DNA of 64,000 bases from contig NZ_SJEX01000018.1 of the NCBI RefSeq assembly GCF_005930495.1, positions 1-64,000 of the forward strand, read 5' to 3'. The position numbers and the translations under genes are program-made. This stretch comes from Modestobacter excelsi. GTDB lineage: Bacteria; Actinomycetota; Actinomycetes; Mycobacteriales; Geodermatophilaceae. Under the pieces are notes generated by a model. That model saw nothing but the letters and a program-made list of their open reading frames with translations. It was not told the DNA's origin and ran no database searches. This document shows, piece after piece, positions 36,063 through 46,825 of the stretch. How positions within the stretch are numbered: the stretch's first letter is position 1; every line of letters starts with the position of its first letter.

Positions 36063-37292
36063 TCAGCCGGGCAGCCTGAGCTCGGTCACCCGACGCTCCA
36101 AGAAGGACCGCTCCGCGTCGTTGCCGCCGCGCTCGAGAGCCGCGGCGTAGGCCTGCGCCGCCTCGGCCCGCCGGTCCAGCCGGCGCAGCAGGTCGGCGCG
36201 GACGGCGTGGACCAGGTGCCCGGGCAGGTCGAGCTGGTCGACGAGCGCCAGCCCGGCCGCCGGCCCCTCCACCTCCGCGACCGCCACGGCCCGGTGCAGC
36301 GCGACGACCGGGGTCGGCGCCAGCGCGAGCAGCAGGTCGTAGAGCTGCACGATCTGCCGCCAGTCCGTGTCGGCCGCCGTCGGTGCGTCGCTGTGCACCG
36401 CGCTGACCGCCGCCTGCACCTGGTACGGCCCGGGCTCCCCACGGCGCAGGCACTCCCGGACCAGCGCCTGGCCCTCGGCGACCAGCGCGGAGTCCCAGCG
36501 CCGGCGATCCTGGTCGGCCAGCAGCACCAGCTCGCCGCCCTCGGTCGCGCGGGCCGGCCGGCGGGACTCGGTGAGCAGCATCAGCGCCAGCAGGCCGGTC
36601 ACCTCCGGCTCGTCCGGGAGCAGCTCGTGCAGCAGCCGGCCGAGCCGGATGCCCTCGGCACAGAGGTCGGGGCGGGCCAGCTCGTCCCCGGCGCTGGCGG
36701 TGTGGCCCTCGGTGAAGACGAGGTAGACCACCGCCAGCACCGGGCCGAGCCGCGCCGGCAGGTCCTGCTCGCCGGGCACCCGGTACGGGATGCGGGCGTC
36801 GCGGATCTTCGCCTTCGCCCGCACCAGCCGCTGCGCCATGGTCGGCTCGGGCACCAGGAAGGCCCGGGCGATCGCGCCGGTGCTCAGCCCGCCGACGAGC
36901 CGCAGCGTCAGGGCCACCTGGGCCGCCGGTGCCAGCGCCGGGTGGCAGCAGGTGAACACCAGCCGCAGCCGGTCGTCGGACACCGCGCCCACGTCCAGCG
37001 GCTCGTCGCGGGCGTGCAGCAGCGCGGCCTGGGCGTGCCGGTCGTCGCGGGAGGCCTCCCGCCGCAGTCGGTCGATGGCCCGGTTGCGGGCCGTGGTGAT
37101 GATCCAGCCGGCCGGGCTGGGCGGGACGCCGTCCTCCGGCCAGCGCTGCACCGCCGTGGTGAACGCGTCGGCGACCGCCTCCTCGGCGACGTCGACGTCC
37201 CCGAAGACCCGCACCAGGACGGCGACCGCGCGCGCGTACTGCTCGCGGAACACCTGCTCGACCGGCTGCTCGACCGGCACGCCCGAGCTCAC
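36063..37292 (-). CDS. ECF sigma factor with C-terminal extension (ECF42-like)
   Basis: A 409-aa sigma-70 family factor. Sigma2 is 'VFREQYARAVAVLVRVFGDVDVAEEAVADAFTTAVQRWPEDG', sigma4 is 'LRLVGGLSTGAIARAFLVPEPTMAQRLVRAKAKI'. A helical, TPR-like extension of about 200 residues follows ('LVFTEGHTAS', 'LLTESRRPARATEGGELVLLADQDRRRWD', 'PYQVQAAVSAVHS'). This architecture and the YCII partner define the ECF42 type, which lacks a classical anti-sigma factor and is controlled through its C-terminal domain. The start GTG 37292 overlaps the YCII stop (GTGA). Confidence 0.9.
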   Translation of the reverse strand: MSSGVPVEQPVEQVFREQYARAVAVLVRVFGDVDVAEEAVADAFTTAVQRWPEDGVPPSPAGWIITTARNRAIDRLRREASRDDRHAQAALLHARDEPLDVGAVSDDRLRLVFTCCHPALAPAAQVALTLRLVGGLSTGAIARAFLVPEPTMAQRLVRAKAKIRDARIPYRVPGEQDLPARLGPVLAVVYLVFTEGHTASAGDELARPDLCAEGIRLGRLLHELLPDEPEVTGLLALMLLTESRRPARATEGGELVLLADQDRRRWDSALVAEGQALVRECLRRGEPGPYQVQAAVSAVHSDAPTAADTDWRQIVQLYDLLLALAPTPVVALHRAVAVAEVEGPAAGLALVDQLDLPGHLVHAVRADLLRRLDRRAEAAQAYAAALERGGNDAERSFLERRVTELRLPG

Positions 37293-37636
37293 TCCCCGCC
37301 CTGGAAGGGGCGCACCTCGATCGGCAGCCGCGTCGCCCGGGCCAGCCGGGTGCCCCAGTCGAGCGCCGCGTCCAGGTCCGGCGCCTCGATGATGGAGAAG
37401 CCGCCCAGGTGCTCCTTGCCCTCGGCATAGGGCCCGTCGGTGGTGAGCACCTCGCCGTCGGCCACCCGGACGACGGTCGCCGTCTTCGGGGAGTGCAGGC
37501 CACCGGCGAACACCCACACGCCGGCCTCGTGCATCTGCCGGTCCACCTCGCCGACGTCGGCCATGATCTGGTCCAGGTCCGGCGGCAGCGTGCCGTCCCC
37601 GCTGGGCTCGACGACGCTGAGCAGGTACTGGGTCAT
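37289..37636 (-). CDS. YCII-related (DGPF-type) protein
   Basis: A 115-aa YCII-domain protein: 'MTQYLLSVVEPSGDG', 'VWVFAGGLHSPKTATVVRVADGEVLTTDGPYAEGKEHLGGFSIIEAPDLD'. 'DGPYAEGKE' is the DGPF-type motif typical of partners and targets of ECF42 sigma factors. It is translationally coupled to the sigma gene. Biochemical function is unknown. Confidence 0.9.
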   Translation of the reverse strand: MTQYLLSVVEPSGDGTLPPDLDQIMADVGEVDRQMHEAGVWVFAGGLHSPKTATVVRVADGEVLTTDGPYAEGKEHLGGFSIIEAPDLDAALDWGTRLARATRLPIEVRPFQGGE

Positions 37637-37720
37637 GGGGTGCTCCTCCCGGTCGGAGCCGGCCCGTCGCCGGCTCTCACCCTCTGTACGAACGGCACCC
37701 GCCCGGATCGACAGCGCCGG

Positions 37721-38647
37721 TCAGCCGGGCGGCGTGGGTTGCGGCGCGTGCGGCGGCCGCAGGTCGTCGGGGACCAGCTCGACCAGCTCGTCGGGCAGCA
37801 GCGGCAGGTCCAGCAGGGAGAGCTTGACCCGGCTCCGCTCGGCGGCCCGCGAGTCGGTGATCCGGACCAGCAGCCCCGCGTCCGGGCGGGTCGTCACCTC
37901 CACCACGTCACCGACCGCGCACTCGCCGGACCAGACGCCGTCGATCTCCATGGCCGGCCGCCCACCGGTGATCTCCAGGGACAACGGCTCGGACGGCCCG
38001 ACCACGACCGTGCGGCTGATCCCGCTCATCGGCGCCGACGGGGTGACCAGCACACCCGCCGCGCCCGGGCTCATCACCGGCCCGCCGGCGGCGTAGTTGT
38101 AGGCCGTCGAGCCCATCGGGCTGGAGGCGATGAGGCTGTCGCAGCGGTACCGGCCGTACCGCCGTCCGGACACCGACAGCACGCCCTCCACCTGCCCCTG
38201 GCCCGGCACCCGGGCGAGGACGACGTCGTTGAAGGCGACCGCCTCCCAGCCCGGCCCCCGGACGACGAGGCAGCTGCGCGGCTCGATCGTCGAGCGCCCC
38301 TCGGCCATCGCGGTCAGCGCCCCGTCCAGCTCACGCGCCTCCACCTCGGTGAGGAAGCCCAGCCGGCCGAAGTTCACGCCCAGCACCGGCACCGGCCTGG
38401 CCGCCACCAGCCGCATCGCCCCGAGCAGGGTGCCGTCACCGCCGAGCGCGATCAGCCCGTCGACGGTGGTGGCGAGCTCCTCGACGTCGACCGGGGTCAC
38501 GCCCTGCAGCCCGAGCCGCTCCACGTCGGCGGCGCCGGCGACCAGCTCGACGCCGTGGGTCGACGTCCACGCCGCCACCTGGCCGACGGCTCCGCCGCAG
38601 TTGCGGACGGGGTGCAGGACCAGCCCGATCCGGCTCCCGTCGTGCAC
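37721..38647 (-). CDS. nadK: NAD(+)/NADH kinase
   Basis: A 308-aa NAD kinase that makes NADP from NAD and ATP. Signature 'GLIALGGDGTLLGAMRLV' (GGDGT), 'VLGVNFGRLGFLTEVEARELDGAL', the 'AFNDVVLAR' motif and 'SSPMGSTAYNYAAGGPVMSPGAAGVLVTP'. GTG 38647 lies 3 bp after the stop of the disulfide reductase gene, so they form an operon. It is probably one of two NADK copies; the housekeeping actinobacterial ppnK usually sits beside recN. Confidence 0.88.
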   Translation of the reverse strand: MHDGSRIGLVLHPVRNCGGAVGQVAAWTSTHGVELVAGAADVERLGLQGVTPVDVEELATTVDGLIALGGDGTLLGAMRLVAARPVPVLGVNFGRLGFLTEVEARELDGALTAMAEGRSTIEPRSCLVVRGPGWEAVAFNDVVLARVPGQGQVEGVLSVSGRRYGRYRCDSLIASSPMGSTAYNYAAGGPVMSPGAAGVLVTPSAPMSGISRTVVVGPSEPLSLEITGGRPAMEIDGVWSGECAVGDVVEVTTRPDAGLLVRITDSRAAERSRVKLSLLDLPLLPDELVELVPDDLRPPHAPQPTPPG

Positions 38648-38650
38648 CGG

Positions 38651-40072
38651 TCAGCCCCGCCAGGTCTCGAGCAGGCGCAGCCACACCTCGCTGATCGTGG
38701 GGTAGGCGGGGACGGCGTGCCAGAGCCGGCTGATCGGCACCTCGCCGACCACGGCGATCGTCGCCGAGTGCAGCAGCTCGGCCACGCCCGGGCCGATGAA
38801 GGTGGCCCCGAGCAGCACCTCCCGGTCGGGATCGACCACCGCGATCGCCGTCCCGGTGTAGTCGTCGGCGAACACGCCGGCGCCGGCGACGCTGCCGATC
38901 GGGTACTCGACCACGCGATGCGGCAGCCCCTGCTCCTCCGCCTGCGCGGCGGTCAGCCCGACCGCCGCCACCTGCGGGTCGGTGAAGACGACGCTGGGCG
39001 TGGCGCGGCGGTCGGCGGTGGCGACCGACGGCGACCAGTCGCCGAGGTCCACCTGCTCGCCGCAGGCACGCGTCACGATGGCGTGACCGGCCTGCCTGGC
39101 CTGGTACTTGCCCATGTGGGTGAGCAGCGCCCGGCCGTTGACGTCGCCTGCGCCGTAGAGCCACGGCACGCCCGGCACCTGCAGCGACTCGTCGACCTCC
39201 AGGAACCCGCCCGGCTCCAGGCCGATCGTCTCCAGGCCGATCGCGTCGGAGTTCGGCGTCCGGCCGACCGCGACCAGCACCTCGTCGCCGCGCACCTCCT
39301 CCTCGCCGCAGCCGAGCACCACCTCGCCGCCCTCCCGCCGGGCGGAGTCGACCTGGGTGCCGAGCCGGACGTCGACGCCGAGCGCACGCAGCGAGGCGGC
39401 GACCGCCTCACCGGCGGCGGGCTCGAGGTCGGGCAGCACCCGGTCGCCGTGCTGGAGCAGCGTCACCGAGGCGCCCAGCTGCTGCCAGGCGGTGGCCATC
39501 TCGCAGCCGACGTAGCCGCCGCCGAGCACCAGCAGCCGGCCGGGCGCCTCCTTGGCGCTGGTGGCCTCCCGCGGCGTCCAGGGCTGCACCTCGGCGAGAC
39601 CGGCGACCGGGGGGACGGCGGCCCGGGAACCGGTGCAGACCGCGACCGCGTGCCGCGCCACCAGCACGAGCTCCGTGCCGTCGGGCTGGGCGACCACGAC
39701 CCGCTTCTCCCCCGCCAGCCGGCCGTGCCCCCGGACCAGCGCGATGCCCGCCCCGTCGACCCAGCGGGCCTGGCCGGCGTCGTCCCAGTGGCTGGTGAAG
39801 TCGTCCCGGCGGGCCAGCGTCGCGGCGACGTCCTGCTCGCCGGTGACCGCCGCCGCGGCACCGCGCACGGCACGTGCCGCGGCGATCGCCTCGCTGCCCC
39901 GCAGCAGCGTCTTGCTGGGCATGCACGCCCAGTAGGAGCACTCTCCGCCGACCAGTTCGCTCTCCACGAGGACGGCGGTCAGGCCGCCCCGGACGGCGAT
40001 GTCGGCGATGTTCTCCCCGGTCGAACCGGCGCCAAGAACAATGACGTCGTACGTCTGCTCCGCGTCTGCCAC
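38651..40072 (-). CDS. FAD-dependent disulfide oxidoreductase (dihydrolipoamide dehydrogenase-like)
   Basis: A 473-aa class I pyridine nucleotide-disulfide oxidoreductase. FAD motif '[22 protein letters not shown]', redox pair Cys-x4-Cys in '[13 protein letters not shown]', NAD(P) motif '[17 protein letters not shown]', second FAD motif '[10 protein letters not shown]' and dimerisation domain '[13 protein letters not shown]'. The terminal His is offset from the usual H-PT motif, so the disulfide substrate is uncertain. GTG 40072 is preferred over ATG 40099, which would leave 8 bp to the divergent gene. It is cotranscribed with NAD kinase. Confidence 0.85.
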   Translation of the reverse strand: MADAEQTYDVIVLGAGSTGENIADIAVRGGLTAVLVESELVGGECSYWACMPSKTLLRGSEAIAAARAVRGAAAAVTGEQDVAATLARRDDFTSHWDDAGQARWVDGAGIALVRGHGRLAGEKRVVVAQPDGTELVLVARHAVAVCTGSRAAVPPVAGLAEVQPWTPREATSAKEAPGRLLVLGGGYVGCEMATAWQQLGASVTLLQHGDRVLPDLEPAAGEAVAASLRALGVDVRLGTQVDSARREGGEVVLGCGEEEVRGDEVLVAVGRTPNSDAIGLETIGLEPGGFLEVDESLQVPGVPWLYGAGDVNGRALLTHMGKYQARQAGHAIVTRACGEQVDLGDWSPSVATADRRATPSVVFTDPQVAAVGLTAAQAEEQGLPHRVVEYPIGSVAGAGVFADDYTGTAIAVVDPDREVLLGATFIGPGVAELLHSATIAVVGEVPISRLWHAVPAYPTISEVWLRLLETWRG

Positions 40073-40107
40073 CCGGCCATCCTGTCTGTTGTGCTCCACT
40101 GACCGCC

Positions 40108-40620
40108 ATGCCGGTCGATCCGGGCGAGTACGCCGCCGCCCTGCGCCAGTACGCCGCCGGGGTGGTGCTGCTGACCGTGCGCGACGACATCGACGACGTC
40201 GGGACGACGGTGACCTCGCTGATGAGCGTCTCCGCCGACCCGCCGCTGGTCGCGATCGGCCTGGCCGCCGATGGCTACCCGGCCGAGGTGCTGCAGTCCG
40301 TCGGGGCCGGCGTGGTCAACGTGCTGGCGGCCGGTCAGGCGATCCTGGCCAGCCGGTTCTCCTCCGCGGGGCGCCCCTCGGCCCGGCACCTGCTGGAGTC
40401 GGTGCCCTGGCGGCGGGCACCGGTCAGCGACGCCATCGCCCTCGACGGGGCGCTCGCGACCCTGGACTGCCGGGTCTCCTCGGTGGTCGAGGCGGGCAGC
40501 CACGTGCTGGTGCTGCTGTCGGTCGAGGCGGTCCCGGTGGTCGCCGCCGAGGGCGACCCGCTGCTGCGGCTGCGCGGCCGCTGGACCGACGCCGCCGGCC
40601 GGCCGCTCCGCCGTCCCTGA
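40108..40620 (+). CDS. Flavin reductase family protein (FMN-binding split barrel)
   Basis: A 170-aa flavin reductase-like domain: '[19 protein letters not shown]', '[24 protein letters not shown]', '[18 protein letters not shown]', '[28 protein letters not shown]'. It reduces or binds flavin, usually as the partner of a two-component monooxygenase; none is adjacent. It is followed by a palindromic repeat. Confidence 0.88.
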   Translation: MPVDPGEYAAALRQYAAGVVLLTVRDDIDDVGTTVTSLMSVSADPPLVAIGLAADGYPAEVLQSVGAGVVNVLAAGQAILASRFSSAGRPSARHLLESVPWRRAPVSDAIALDGALATLDCRVSSVVEAGSHVLVLLSVEAVPVVAAEGDPLLRLRGRWTDAAGRPLRRP

Positions 40621-40627
40621 AGAAGGA

Positions 40628-40659
40628 CCCCGGGCCATGTCGCCAACATGGCCCCGGGG
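40628..40659 (+). repeat. ATGT-loop-ACAT palindrome copy with extended GC stem
   Basis: CCCCGGGCCATGT, a CGCCA loop, then ACATGGCCCCGGGG; the arms pair with a single bulge. It is 8 bp after the flavin reductase stop and preceded by AAGGACCCC. It is probably a terminator related to the copies at 2203 and 61452. Confidence 0.65.
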
Positions 40660-40683
40660 AACGCGGGCGACATGTGCCGGGGT

Positions 40684-40689
40684 TAGCGT
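40684..40689 (+). promoter_or_regulatory. Putative -10 box (TAGCGT) of fbiC
   Basis: TAGCGT ends 8 nt before ATG 40698, so the mRNA would have almost no leader. Confidence 0.45.
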
Positions 40690-40697
40690 CGGAGCCG

Positions 40698-43313
40698 ATG
40701 CCCGCCATGCCCGCTCCGTCCGAGTCCGCCCTGCGCCGCGCCCTGGTCCGCGCCGAACGCGGGGTGACGCTGGACGCCACCGAGGCCGAGACGCTGCTGC
40801 ACGCCCGCGGGCTGGCCGAGGGCGAGCCGCTGGACCGGCTGCTCACCGCCGCCTCCCGGGTGCGCGACGCCGGGCTGGCCTCGGCCGGGCGGCCGGGCGT
40901 GGTGACCTACAGCCGCAAGGTGTTCATCCCGCTCACCCACCTGTGCCGCGACCGCTGCCACTACTGCACCTTCGTGACGACGCCGGGCCGGCTGCGCGCC
41001 GAGGGCAAGGCCCCGTTCCTCTCCCCCGACGAGGTGCTGGAGATCGCCCGCGCCGGCGCGGCGCTGGGCTGCAAGGAGGCGCTGTTCACCCTCGGCGACC
41101 GGCCGGAGGACCGCTGGCCGGTCGCCGCGGAGTGGCTGGAGGCACACGGTTTCGACTCCACGCTGGGTTACCTGCGGGCGATGGCGATCCGGGTGCTGGA
41201 GGAGACCGGGCTGCTCCCCCACCTGAACCCCGGCGTGCTGAGCTGGGAGGAGGTCCAGCGGCTGAAGCCGGTCGCCGCCTCGATGGGGATGATGCTGGAG
41301 ACGACCGCCACCCGGCTGTGGTCGGAGCGCGGCGGCCCGCACTTCGGCAGCAAAGACAAGGAGCCCGCCGTGCGCCTGCGGGTGCTCGAGGACGCCGGCC
41401 GCTCCGCCGTCCCGTTCACCACCGGGGTGCTGCTGGGCATCGGCGAGGACTACGCCGAACGGGTCGAGGCGATCGCCGCGATCCGCGCCTCGGCCCGCCG
41501 GCACCAGCACGTGCAGGAGGTGATCGTGCAGAACTTCCGGGCCAAGCCGCGCACCGCGATGGCCGCCCACGACGACCTCGGCCTGCAGGAGTACGTCGCC
41601 GCCGTCGCCGTCACCCGGCTGCTGCTCGGGCCCGCGGCCCGGGTGCAGGCCCCGCCGAACCTGTCGGACACCACCGAGCTGGGGCTGCTGCTGCGCGCCG
41701 GCGTCGACGACTGGGGCGGGGTCAGCCCGCTGACCCCCGACCACGTCAACCCCGAGCGGCCCTGGCCGAACATCGACGAGCTCACCGCGCTCACCGCCGA
41801 GGCCGGCTTCACCCTCCGCGAGCGGCTGGCCGCCCAGCCCGGCTACGTGACCTCCCCCGAGCCGTGGCTCGACCCGAGGGTCCGCCCGCACGTCGCCGCC
41901 CTCGCCGGGCCCGACGGGCTCGCGGTGGAGGGACGGATCCCGGTCGGGCTGCCGTGGCAGGAGCCGGACGAGGCCTGGACAGTGCTGGGAACGGGGACCG
42001 GCCGCACGGAGCTGCACGTCGAGGTGGACACGGTCGGGCGCACCGGTGACCGGCGCAGCGACTTCGACGCCGTCTACGGCGACTGGTCCGAGCTCCGCGA
42101 GGCGACCGTCGCCGCCCGAGACGGGCACTCCACTGCGCTCAGCGCCGGCGACCCGGAGGTGCACGCCGCCCTGGCCCACGCCGAGACCGACCCCGCCGGG
42201 CTGTCCGACGCCGAGTACCTGGCGCTGCTGGGCGCCGACGGCCCGGACCTGGAGGCCCTCGCCGCGCTGGCCGACGCCGTCCGCCGCGACGTCAATGGCG
42301 ACGACGTCACCTACGTGGTGAACCGGAACATCAACTTCACCAACGTCTGCTACACCGGCTGCCGGTTCTGCGCGTTCGCCCAGCGGCGCACCGACGCCGA
42401 CGCCTACACCCTGTCGATGCAGCAGGTCGGCGACCGGGTCGACGAGGCGTGGGCCGGCGGGGCGACCGAGATCTGCATGCAGGGCGGCATCCACCCCGAC
42501 CTGCCCGGCACCGCCTACCTCGACCTGGCCCGCGAGGTGAAGGCCCGCCGTCCCGACATCCACCTGCACGCCTTCTCCCCGATGGAGGTCGTCAACGGGG
42601 CCGCGCGCACGGGGCTGTCCTTCGCCGACTTCCTCACCGCGGCGAAGGAGGCCGGCGTCGACTCGCTGCCCGGCACCGCCGCGGAGATCCTCGACGACGA
42701 CGTCCGCTGGGTGCTCACCAAGGGCAAGCTGCCGGCCGCGACCTGGCTGGAGATCGTCAAGACGGCGCACACCGTCGGGCTGCCGACGACCTCGACGATG
42801 ATGTACGGGCACGTCGACACCCCGGCCCACTGGGTGGCGCACCTGCGCACGCTCAGCCGCCTGCAGGACGAGACCGGTGGCTTCCGCGAGTTCGTGCTGC
42901 TGCCCTTCGTGCACCACAACGCCCCGATCTACCTGGCCGGGGTCGCCCGGCCCGGGCCCACGAACCGGGAGAACCGGGCCGTGCACGCCGTCGCCCGGCT
43001 GCTGCTGCACGGGCGGATCGACAACGTCCAGACCTCCTGGGTCAAGCTCGGCGACGCCGGCACCCAGGCGATGCTGGGCGGCGGCGCCAACGACCTGGGC
43101 GGCACGTTGATGGAGGAGACGATCAGCCGGATGGCCGGCTCGGGCAACGGCTCGCTGAAGACCATCGCCGAGCTCGAGGCGATGGCCGCCGGCATCGGCC
43201 GGCCGGCCCGGCAGCGGACGACGGAGTACGGGACGCCCAGCGCCGAGCGGATGGCCACCGCCCGCTCGGACGAGGGCCGGCGGGCGCTCACGCTCTCGAT
43301 CACCCCGGCCTGA
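40698..43313 (+). CDS. fbiC: Bifunctional FO synthase FbiC (CofG + CofH)
   Basis: An 871-aa fusion of two radical-SAM enzymes that make the F0 chromophore of coenzyme F420 from tyrosine and the flavin precursor 5-amino-6-ribitylaminouracil. The CofG half carries Cys83, Cys87 and Cys90 in 'CRDRCHYC'. The CofH half has Cys551, Cys555 and Cys558 in 'CYTGCRFC'. 'LGDRPEDRW' and '[19 protein letters not shown]' are family motifs. It supports F420-dependent enzymes such as the LLM protein at 29 kb. Full length. Confidence 0.97.
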   Translation: MPAMPAPSESALRRALVRAERGVTLDATEAETLLHARGLAEGEPLDRLLTAASRVRDAGLASAGRPGVVTYSRKVFIPLTHLCRDRCHYCTFVTTPGRLRAEGKAPFLSPDEVLEIARAGAALGCKEALFTLGDRPEDRWPVAAEWLEAHGFDSTLGYLRAMAIRVLEETGLLPHLNPGVLSWEEVQRLKPVAASMGMMLETTATRLWSERGGPHFGSKDKEPAVRLRVLEDAGRSAVPFTTGVLLGIGEDYAERVEAIAAIRASARRHQHVQEVIVQNFRAKPRTAMAAHDDLGLQEYVAAVAVTRLLLGPAARVQAPPNLSDTTELGLLLRAGVDDWGGVSPLTPDHVNPERPWPNIDELTALTAEAGFTLRERLAAQPGYVTSPEPWLDPRVRPHVAALAGPDGLAVEGRIPVGLPWQEPDEAWTVLGTGTGRTELHVEVDTVGRTGDRRSDFDAVYGDWSELREATVAARDGHSTALSAGDPEVHAALAHAETDPAGLSDAEYLALLGADGPDLEALAALADAVRRDVNGDDVTYVVNRNINFTNVCYTGCRFCAFAQRRTDADAYTLSMQQVGDRVDEAWAGGATEICMQGGIHPDLPGTAYLDLAREVKARRPDIHLHAFSPMEVVNGAARTGLSFADFLTAAKEAGVDSLPGTAAEILDDDVRWVLTKGKLPAATWLEIVKTAHTVGLPTTSTMMYGHVDTPAHWVAHLRTLSRLQDETGGFREFVLLPFVHHNAPIYLAGVARPGPTNRENRAVHAVARLLLHGRIDNVQTSWVKLGDAGTQAMLGGGANDLGGTLMEETISRMAGSGNGSLKTIAELEAMAAGIGRPARQRTTEYGTPSAERMATARSDEGRRALTLSITPA

Positions 43314-43477
43314 GCGGGACGAGGTCGGGGGCGCCGGACCTGCGACGGGTCGCCCCACCCGGTGCCCGTCTGCGCGTCGGCCGGTGTGCCCCGCGCGGAC
43401 TCCTCGGGTGCATGGATACAGTGCGACGATGTGAGGCGCGCCACTGCGCCTCCCTCTGACGCAACGGGCGGGTCCGC

Positions 43478-44719
43478 ATGCTCTACGCCGCGTACGAACT
43501 GCAACGCCGCTTGACCTCACCGGCGGTGGCGGTCTCCGCGAGGACGGCGCGGGTGCTGAACGCGCTGCCTGCGCCCATGACCGCCCCCGGCGTCCGGCAC
43601 CTCCGGGCAGCCTGCGACATCGTCGCCCATGCCCGCCCGACGCACGACCGGCCGGCGTTCGGCATCGACTCCGTGCTGGTCGACGACCGGCCGGCAGAGG
43701 TGTCCGAGCACCCGGAGACGAGCACGCCCTTCGCCACGCTCCTGCACTTCCGGAAGCCGTCGGTCACCGGCCAGCCCCGGGTGCTCGTCGTCGGACCGAT
43801 GTCCGGGCACTTCACGACGCTGATCCGGCCGGCCATCCGGACACTGCTGTCCGACCACGACGTGTACGTCCTGGACTGGCACAACGCCCGGGACGTCCCC
43901 GTCGAGGACGGCCGCTTCGGGCTGGACGAGTACATCGAGCACGTCATGGACGCGCTCCGCCACCTCGGCCCCGGCAGCCACGTCGTCGCCGTCTGCCAGC
44001 CCGCCGTCCCGGTGCTCGCGGCCGTCGCACTGCTGGCCGCCGCCGACGACGAGGCCCAGCCCCGCAGCCTGACCCTGATGGCCGGACCGGTCGACACCCG
44101 GGTGAACCCGAACCGGATCAACACGATGGCCGCGACCAAGCCGCTGTCGTCCTTCGAACGCCGGGTCATCGACACGGTGCCCGCCCGGTACGCCGGCGCC
44201 GGGCGCCGGGTGTACCCCGGCGTCGTCCAGCTGACCGCGTTCATGTCGATGAACCCCAAGCGGCACCTGAGCGCGCACGCGCGTCTCTACCGGGACCTGG
44301 TGGCCGGTGAGACCGCCCGAGCGGCCAGCACCCGCGCCTTCTACGACGAGTACGGCGCCGTGATGGACGTCCCGGCGGAGTTCTACCTCGAGACGGTCGG
44401 CCGGATCTTCCAGGACAACGCCCTCGCCACCGGGGCGTTCACCTGGCGCGGTGCCCCGGTCGATCCCGGGGCCATCTCCGGCACGGACCTGCTCACCGTC
44501 GAGGGTGCCAACGACGACATCTGCTCCCCGGGGCAGACCGAGGCCGCGCACGACCTCTGCACCGGCATCCCGGCCGACCGCAAGCACCACCACCTGCAGC
44601 CGGGGGTGGGCCACTACGGCGTGTTCAGCGGCTCCCGCTGGGACACGGAGGTCTACCCCGTGGTGCGCGACTTCATCGCCGGGGCCGGAGCAGCCCAGCC
44701 GATGGCCTCGCCGGCCTGA
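43478..44719 (+). CDS. phaZ: Polyhydroxyalkanoate depolymerase (intracellular, PhaZ-type)
   Basis: A 413-aa alpha/beta hydrolase that mobilises stored poly-3-hydroxybutyrate. It begins 'LYAAYELQRRLTSPA' like known PhaZ proteins. The nucleophile is Cys in 'VVAVCQPAVPVLAAVAL' (the Cys-type lipase box of intracellular depolymerases), Asp is in 'VEGANDDICSPGQTEAA' and His in 'PGVGHYGVFSG'. There is no signal peptide, consistent with an intracellular role. A TACAGT box near 43415 may be the promoter. Confidence 0.9.
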   Translation: MLYAAYELQRRLTSPAVAVSARTARVLNALPAPMTAPGVRHLRAACDIVAHARPTHDRPAFGIDSVLVDDRPAEVSEHPETSTPFATLLHFRKPSVTGQPRVLVVGPMSGHFTTLIRPAIRTLLSDHDVYVLDWHNARDVPVEDGRFGLDEYIEHVMDALRHLGPGSHVVAVCQPAVPVLAAVALLAAADDEAQPRSLTLMAGPVDTRVNPNRINTMAATKPLSSFERRVIDTVPARYAGAGRRVYPGVVQLTAFMSMNPKRHLSAHARLYRDLVAGETARAASTRAFYDEYGAVMDVPAEFYLETVGRIFQDNALATGAFTWRGAPVDPGAISGTDLLTVEGANDDICSPGQTEAAHDLCTGIPADRKHHHLQPGVGHYGVFSGSRWDTEVYPVVRDFIAGAGAAQPMASPA

Positions 44720-44776
44720 CCGCCCGATGCCCGGGAGAGGGCGCACCGGGGGTCGGGAACGGCCGGGAACGCGTCG

Positions 44777-46756
44777 GTGACCGCGCCGGCCCCGGGCGGC
44801 CCCCGCGCCGCCGAGCAGGCCTGGCGACGGTTGCGGCCGCAGCTGGCCGAGGAGGCGGTGGCCGCGCTGGGGCCGGCGGAGGCCGACGCGTTCCTGACCC
44901 GGGTCGAGGTCGCGCTGGTCGACGTGCACGCCCCGCTGGTCGCGCTCTACGGGCAGCGCGCCGACCCGGAGGAGCTGCTGGCCCGTGGCCTGCGGCTGGT
45001 CCTCGCGGCTGCCGCGGAGCGGCCGGCGGAGCTGCGGGTGCTGGACCGGCGCCGGGAGATCGACCCGCACTGGTTCCAGCGCGAGCGCATGCAGGGCTAC
45101 GTCTGCTACGTCGACCGGTTCTGCGGCACGCTCGGCCAGCTGCCCGCGCGGCTGGACCACCTCGCCGAGCTGGGCACCACCTACCTGCACCTGATGCCGC
45201 TGCTGCGGCCGCGCGAGGGCGAGAACGACGGCGGCTACGCGGTCGCGGACTACCGCGAGGTCGACCCGCGGCTGGGCACGATGGCCGAGCTGGAGGCGGT
45301 CGCCGCGGCGCTGCGCCGGCACGACATGAGCCTGTGCATCGACCTGGTGCTCAACCACACCGCCGCCGAGCACCCGTGGGCGAGGGCCTGGCTGGCCGGT
45401 GACCCGGCGTACGCCGACTTCTACACGGCCTTCCCCGACCGCCGGCTGCCCGACGCCTACGAGGCGACCATCCCGGAGGTCTTCCCCGACCGGGCGCCCG
45501 GCTCGTTCAGCTGGGTGCCGGAGGCCTGCGGCGGGGCCGGCGGCTGGGTGTGGACCACCTTCTGGAGCTACCAGTGGGACCTGGACTACGCCAACCCCGA
45601 GGTCACGCTGGCGATGCTCGGTGAGATCACCTGGCTGGCCAACCGCGGGGTCGAGGTGTTCCGGATGGACGCCATCCCGTTCATGTGGAAGCGGCTGGGC
45701 ACCAACTGCCAGAACCAGCCCGAGGTCCACGACCTGGTGCAGCTGCTGCACGCGCTGGCCCGGATCGCCGCCCCGGCGGTCGTGTTCAAGGCCGAGGCGA
45801 TCGTCGCACCGGAGGACCTGGTGCCCTACCTGGGCGCGCACGCCCGGGAGCGGCCCGAGTGCGAGCTGGCGTACCACAACCAGTTGATGGTGCTGCTGTG
45901 GAGCAGCGTGGCGGCGCAGGACGCCCGGCTGGCGATCGCTGCGCTGCGCCGGATGCGGCCGATCCCCACCGGTGCGACCTGGGTGACCTACGTGCGGGGT
46001 CACGACGACATCGGCTGGGCGGTCAGCGACACCGACGCCGCCGCCGTCGGCGCCGACGGTGATGCGCACCGGCGGTTCCTCAACGACTTCTTCTCCGGCC
46101 GCTTCCCGCACTCCCCGGCCCGCGGAGCGCTGTTCCAGGAGAACCCGCTCACCGGGGACGCCCGGATCTCGGGGACGGCGGCGTCGCTGTGCGGCATCGA
46201 GTCGGCCCTGGAGAAGGAGGACGGCGCAGCCCTGCACCGCGGGATCCGCCGGCTGCTGCTGATGTACTCGGTCGTCTTCTCCTTCGGCGGCATCCCGCTG
46301 CTCTACATGGGCGACGAGATCGGCATGCGCAACGACGCCGGCTACCTGACCGACCCCGAGCGCGCCCCGGACAACCGGTGGATGCACCGCCCGCCGATGG
46401 ACTGGACCGCGGTCGGGCGCCGGCACGACCCGGCGACGCTGGAGGGCCGGGTGTTCACCGGGCTGCGGGAGATGGGCGAGGTGCGGCGCTCGCTGCCGGC
46501 GCTGCGCGGCGGGGCGGAGCCCACCGTCCTGACCGCGGGCAGCGACCGGGTGCTCGTCTGGCGACGGAGGCACCCGCGCAGCGGTTCCTTCGTCGGCGTG
46601 GCGAACTTCTCCTCGATGCCGGCGGTCGTCGACGCCGACACCGTCACCGGCTTCGGCACCTACGAGCCGGCGCTGAGCAGTGACGGCCCGCTCGAGGTGC
46701 AGGGCCGTGGCCTCGTCGTCCCGGGTCTCGGGTTCGCCTGGTACGCCGAACCCTGA
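44777..46756 (+). CDS. Amylosucrase-type GH13 enzyme
   Basis: A 659-aa GH13 (subfamily 4-like) transglucosidase. An N-terminal helical domain (about 1-90) precedes the (beta/alpha)8 barrel starting 'MQGYVCYVDRFCGTLGQLPARLDHLAELGTTYLHLMPLL'. The nucleophile is Asp in 'EVFRMDAIPF', the acid Glu in 'VFKAEAIV' and the third Asp in 'VRGHDDIGWA'. Amylosucrases build alpha-1,4-glucan from sucrose, though sucrose-hydrolase activity is possible. The start is GTG 44777. A perfect 17-bp hairpin follows. Confidence 0.9.
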   Translation: MTAPAPGGPRAAEQAWRRLRPQLAEEAVAALGPAEADAFLTRVEVALVDVHAPLVALYGQRADPEELLARGLRLVLAAAAERPAELRVLDRRREIDPHWFQRERMQGYVCYVDRFCGTLGQLPARLDHLAELGTTYLHLMPLLRPREGENDGGYAVADYREVDPRLGTMAELEAVAAALRRHDMSLCIDLVLNHTAAEHPWARAWLAGDPAYADFYTAFPDRRLPDAYEATIPEVFPDRAPGSFSWVPEACGGAGGWVWTTFWSYQWDLDYANPEVTLAMLGEITWLANRGVEVFRMDAIPFMWKRLGTNCQNQPEVHDLVQLLHALARIAAPAVVFKAEAIVAPEDLVPYLGAHARERPECELAYHNQLMVLLWSSVAAQDARLAIAALRRMRPIPTGATWVTYVRGHDDIGWAVSDTDAAAVGADGDAHRRFLNDFFSGRFPHSPARGALFQENPLTGDARISGTAASLCGIESALEKEDGAALHRGIRRLLLMYSVVFSFGGIPLLYMGDEIGMRNDAGYLTDPERAPDNRWMHRPPMDWTAVGRRHDPATLEGRVFTGLREMGEVRRSLPALRGGAEPTVLTAGSDRVLVWRRRHPRSGSFVGVANFSSMPAVVDADTVTGFGTYEPALSSDGPLEVQGRGLVVPGLGFAWYAEP

Positions 46757-46780
46757 CGCGGACGCCGACCCGGCCCGGAC

Positions 46781-46819
46781 CGGCCGGTGGAGGCGGCGCG
46801 CAGCCGCCTCCACCGGCCG
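46781..46819. terminator. Perfect 17-bp hairpin between convergent genes
   Basis: CGGCCGGTGGAGGCGGC pairs with its complement across a GCGCA loop. It lies between the amylosucrase stop and the convergent SRPBCC stop and probably terminates both. Confidence 0.85.
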
Positions 46820-46825
46820 TCGTGC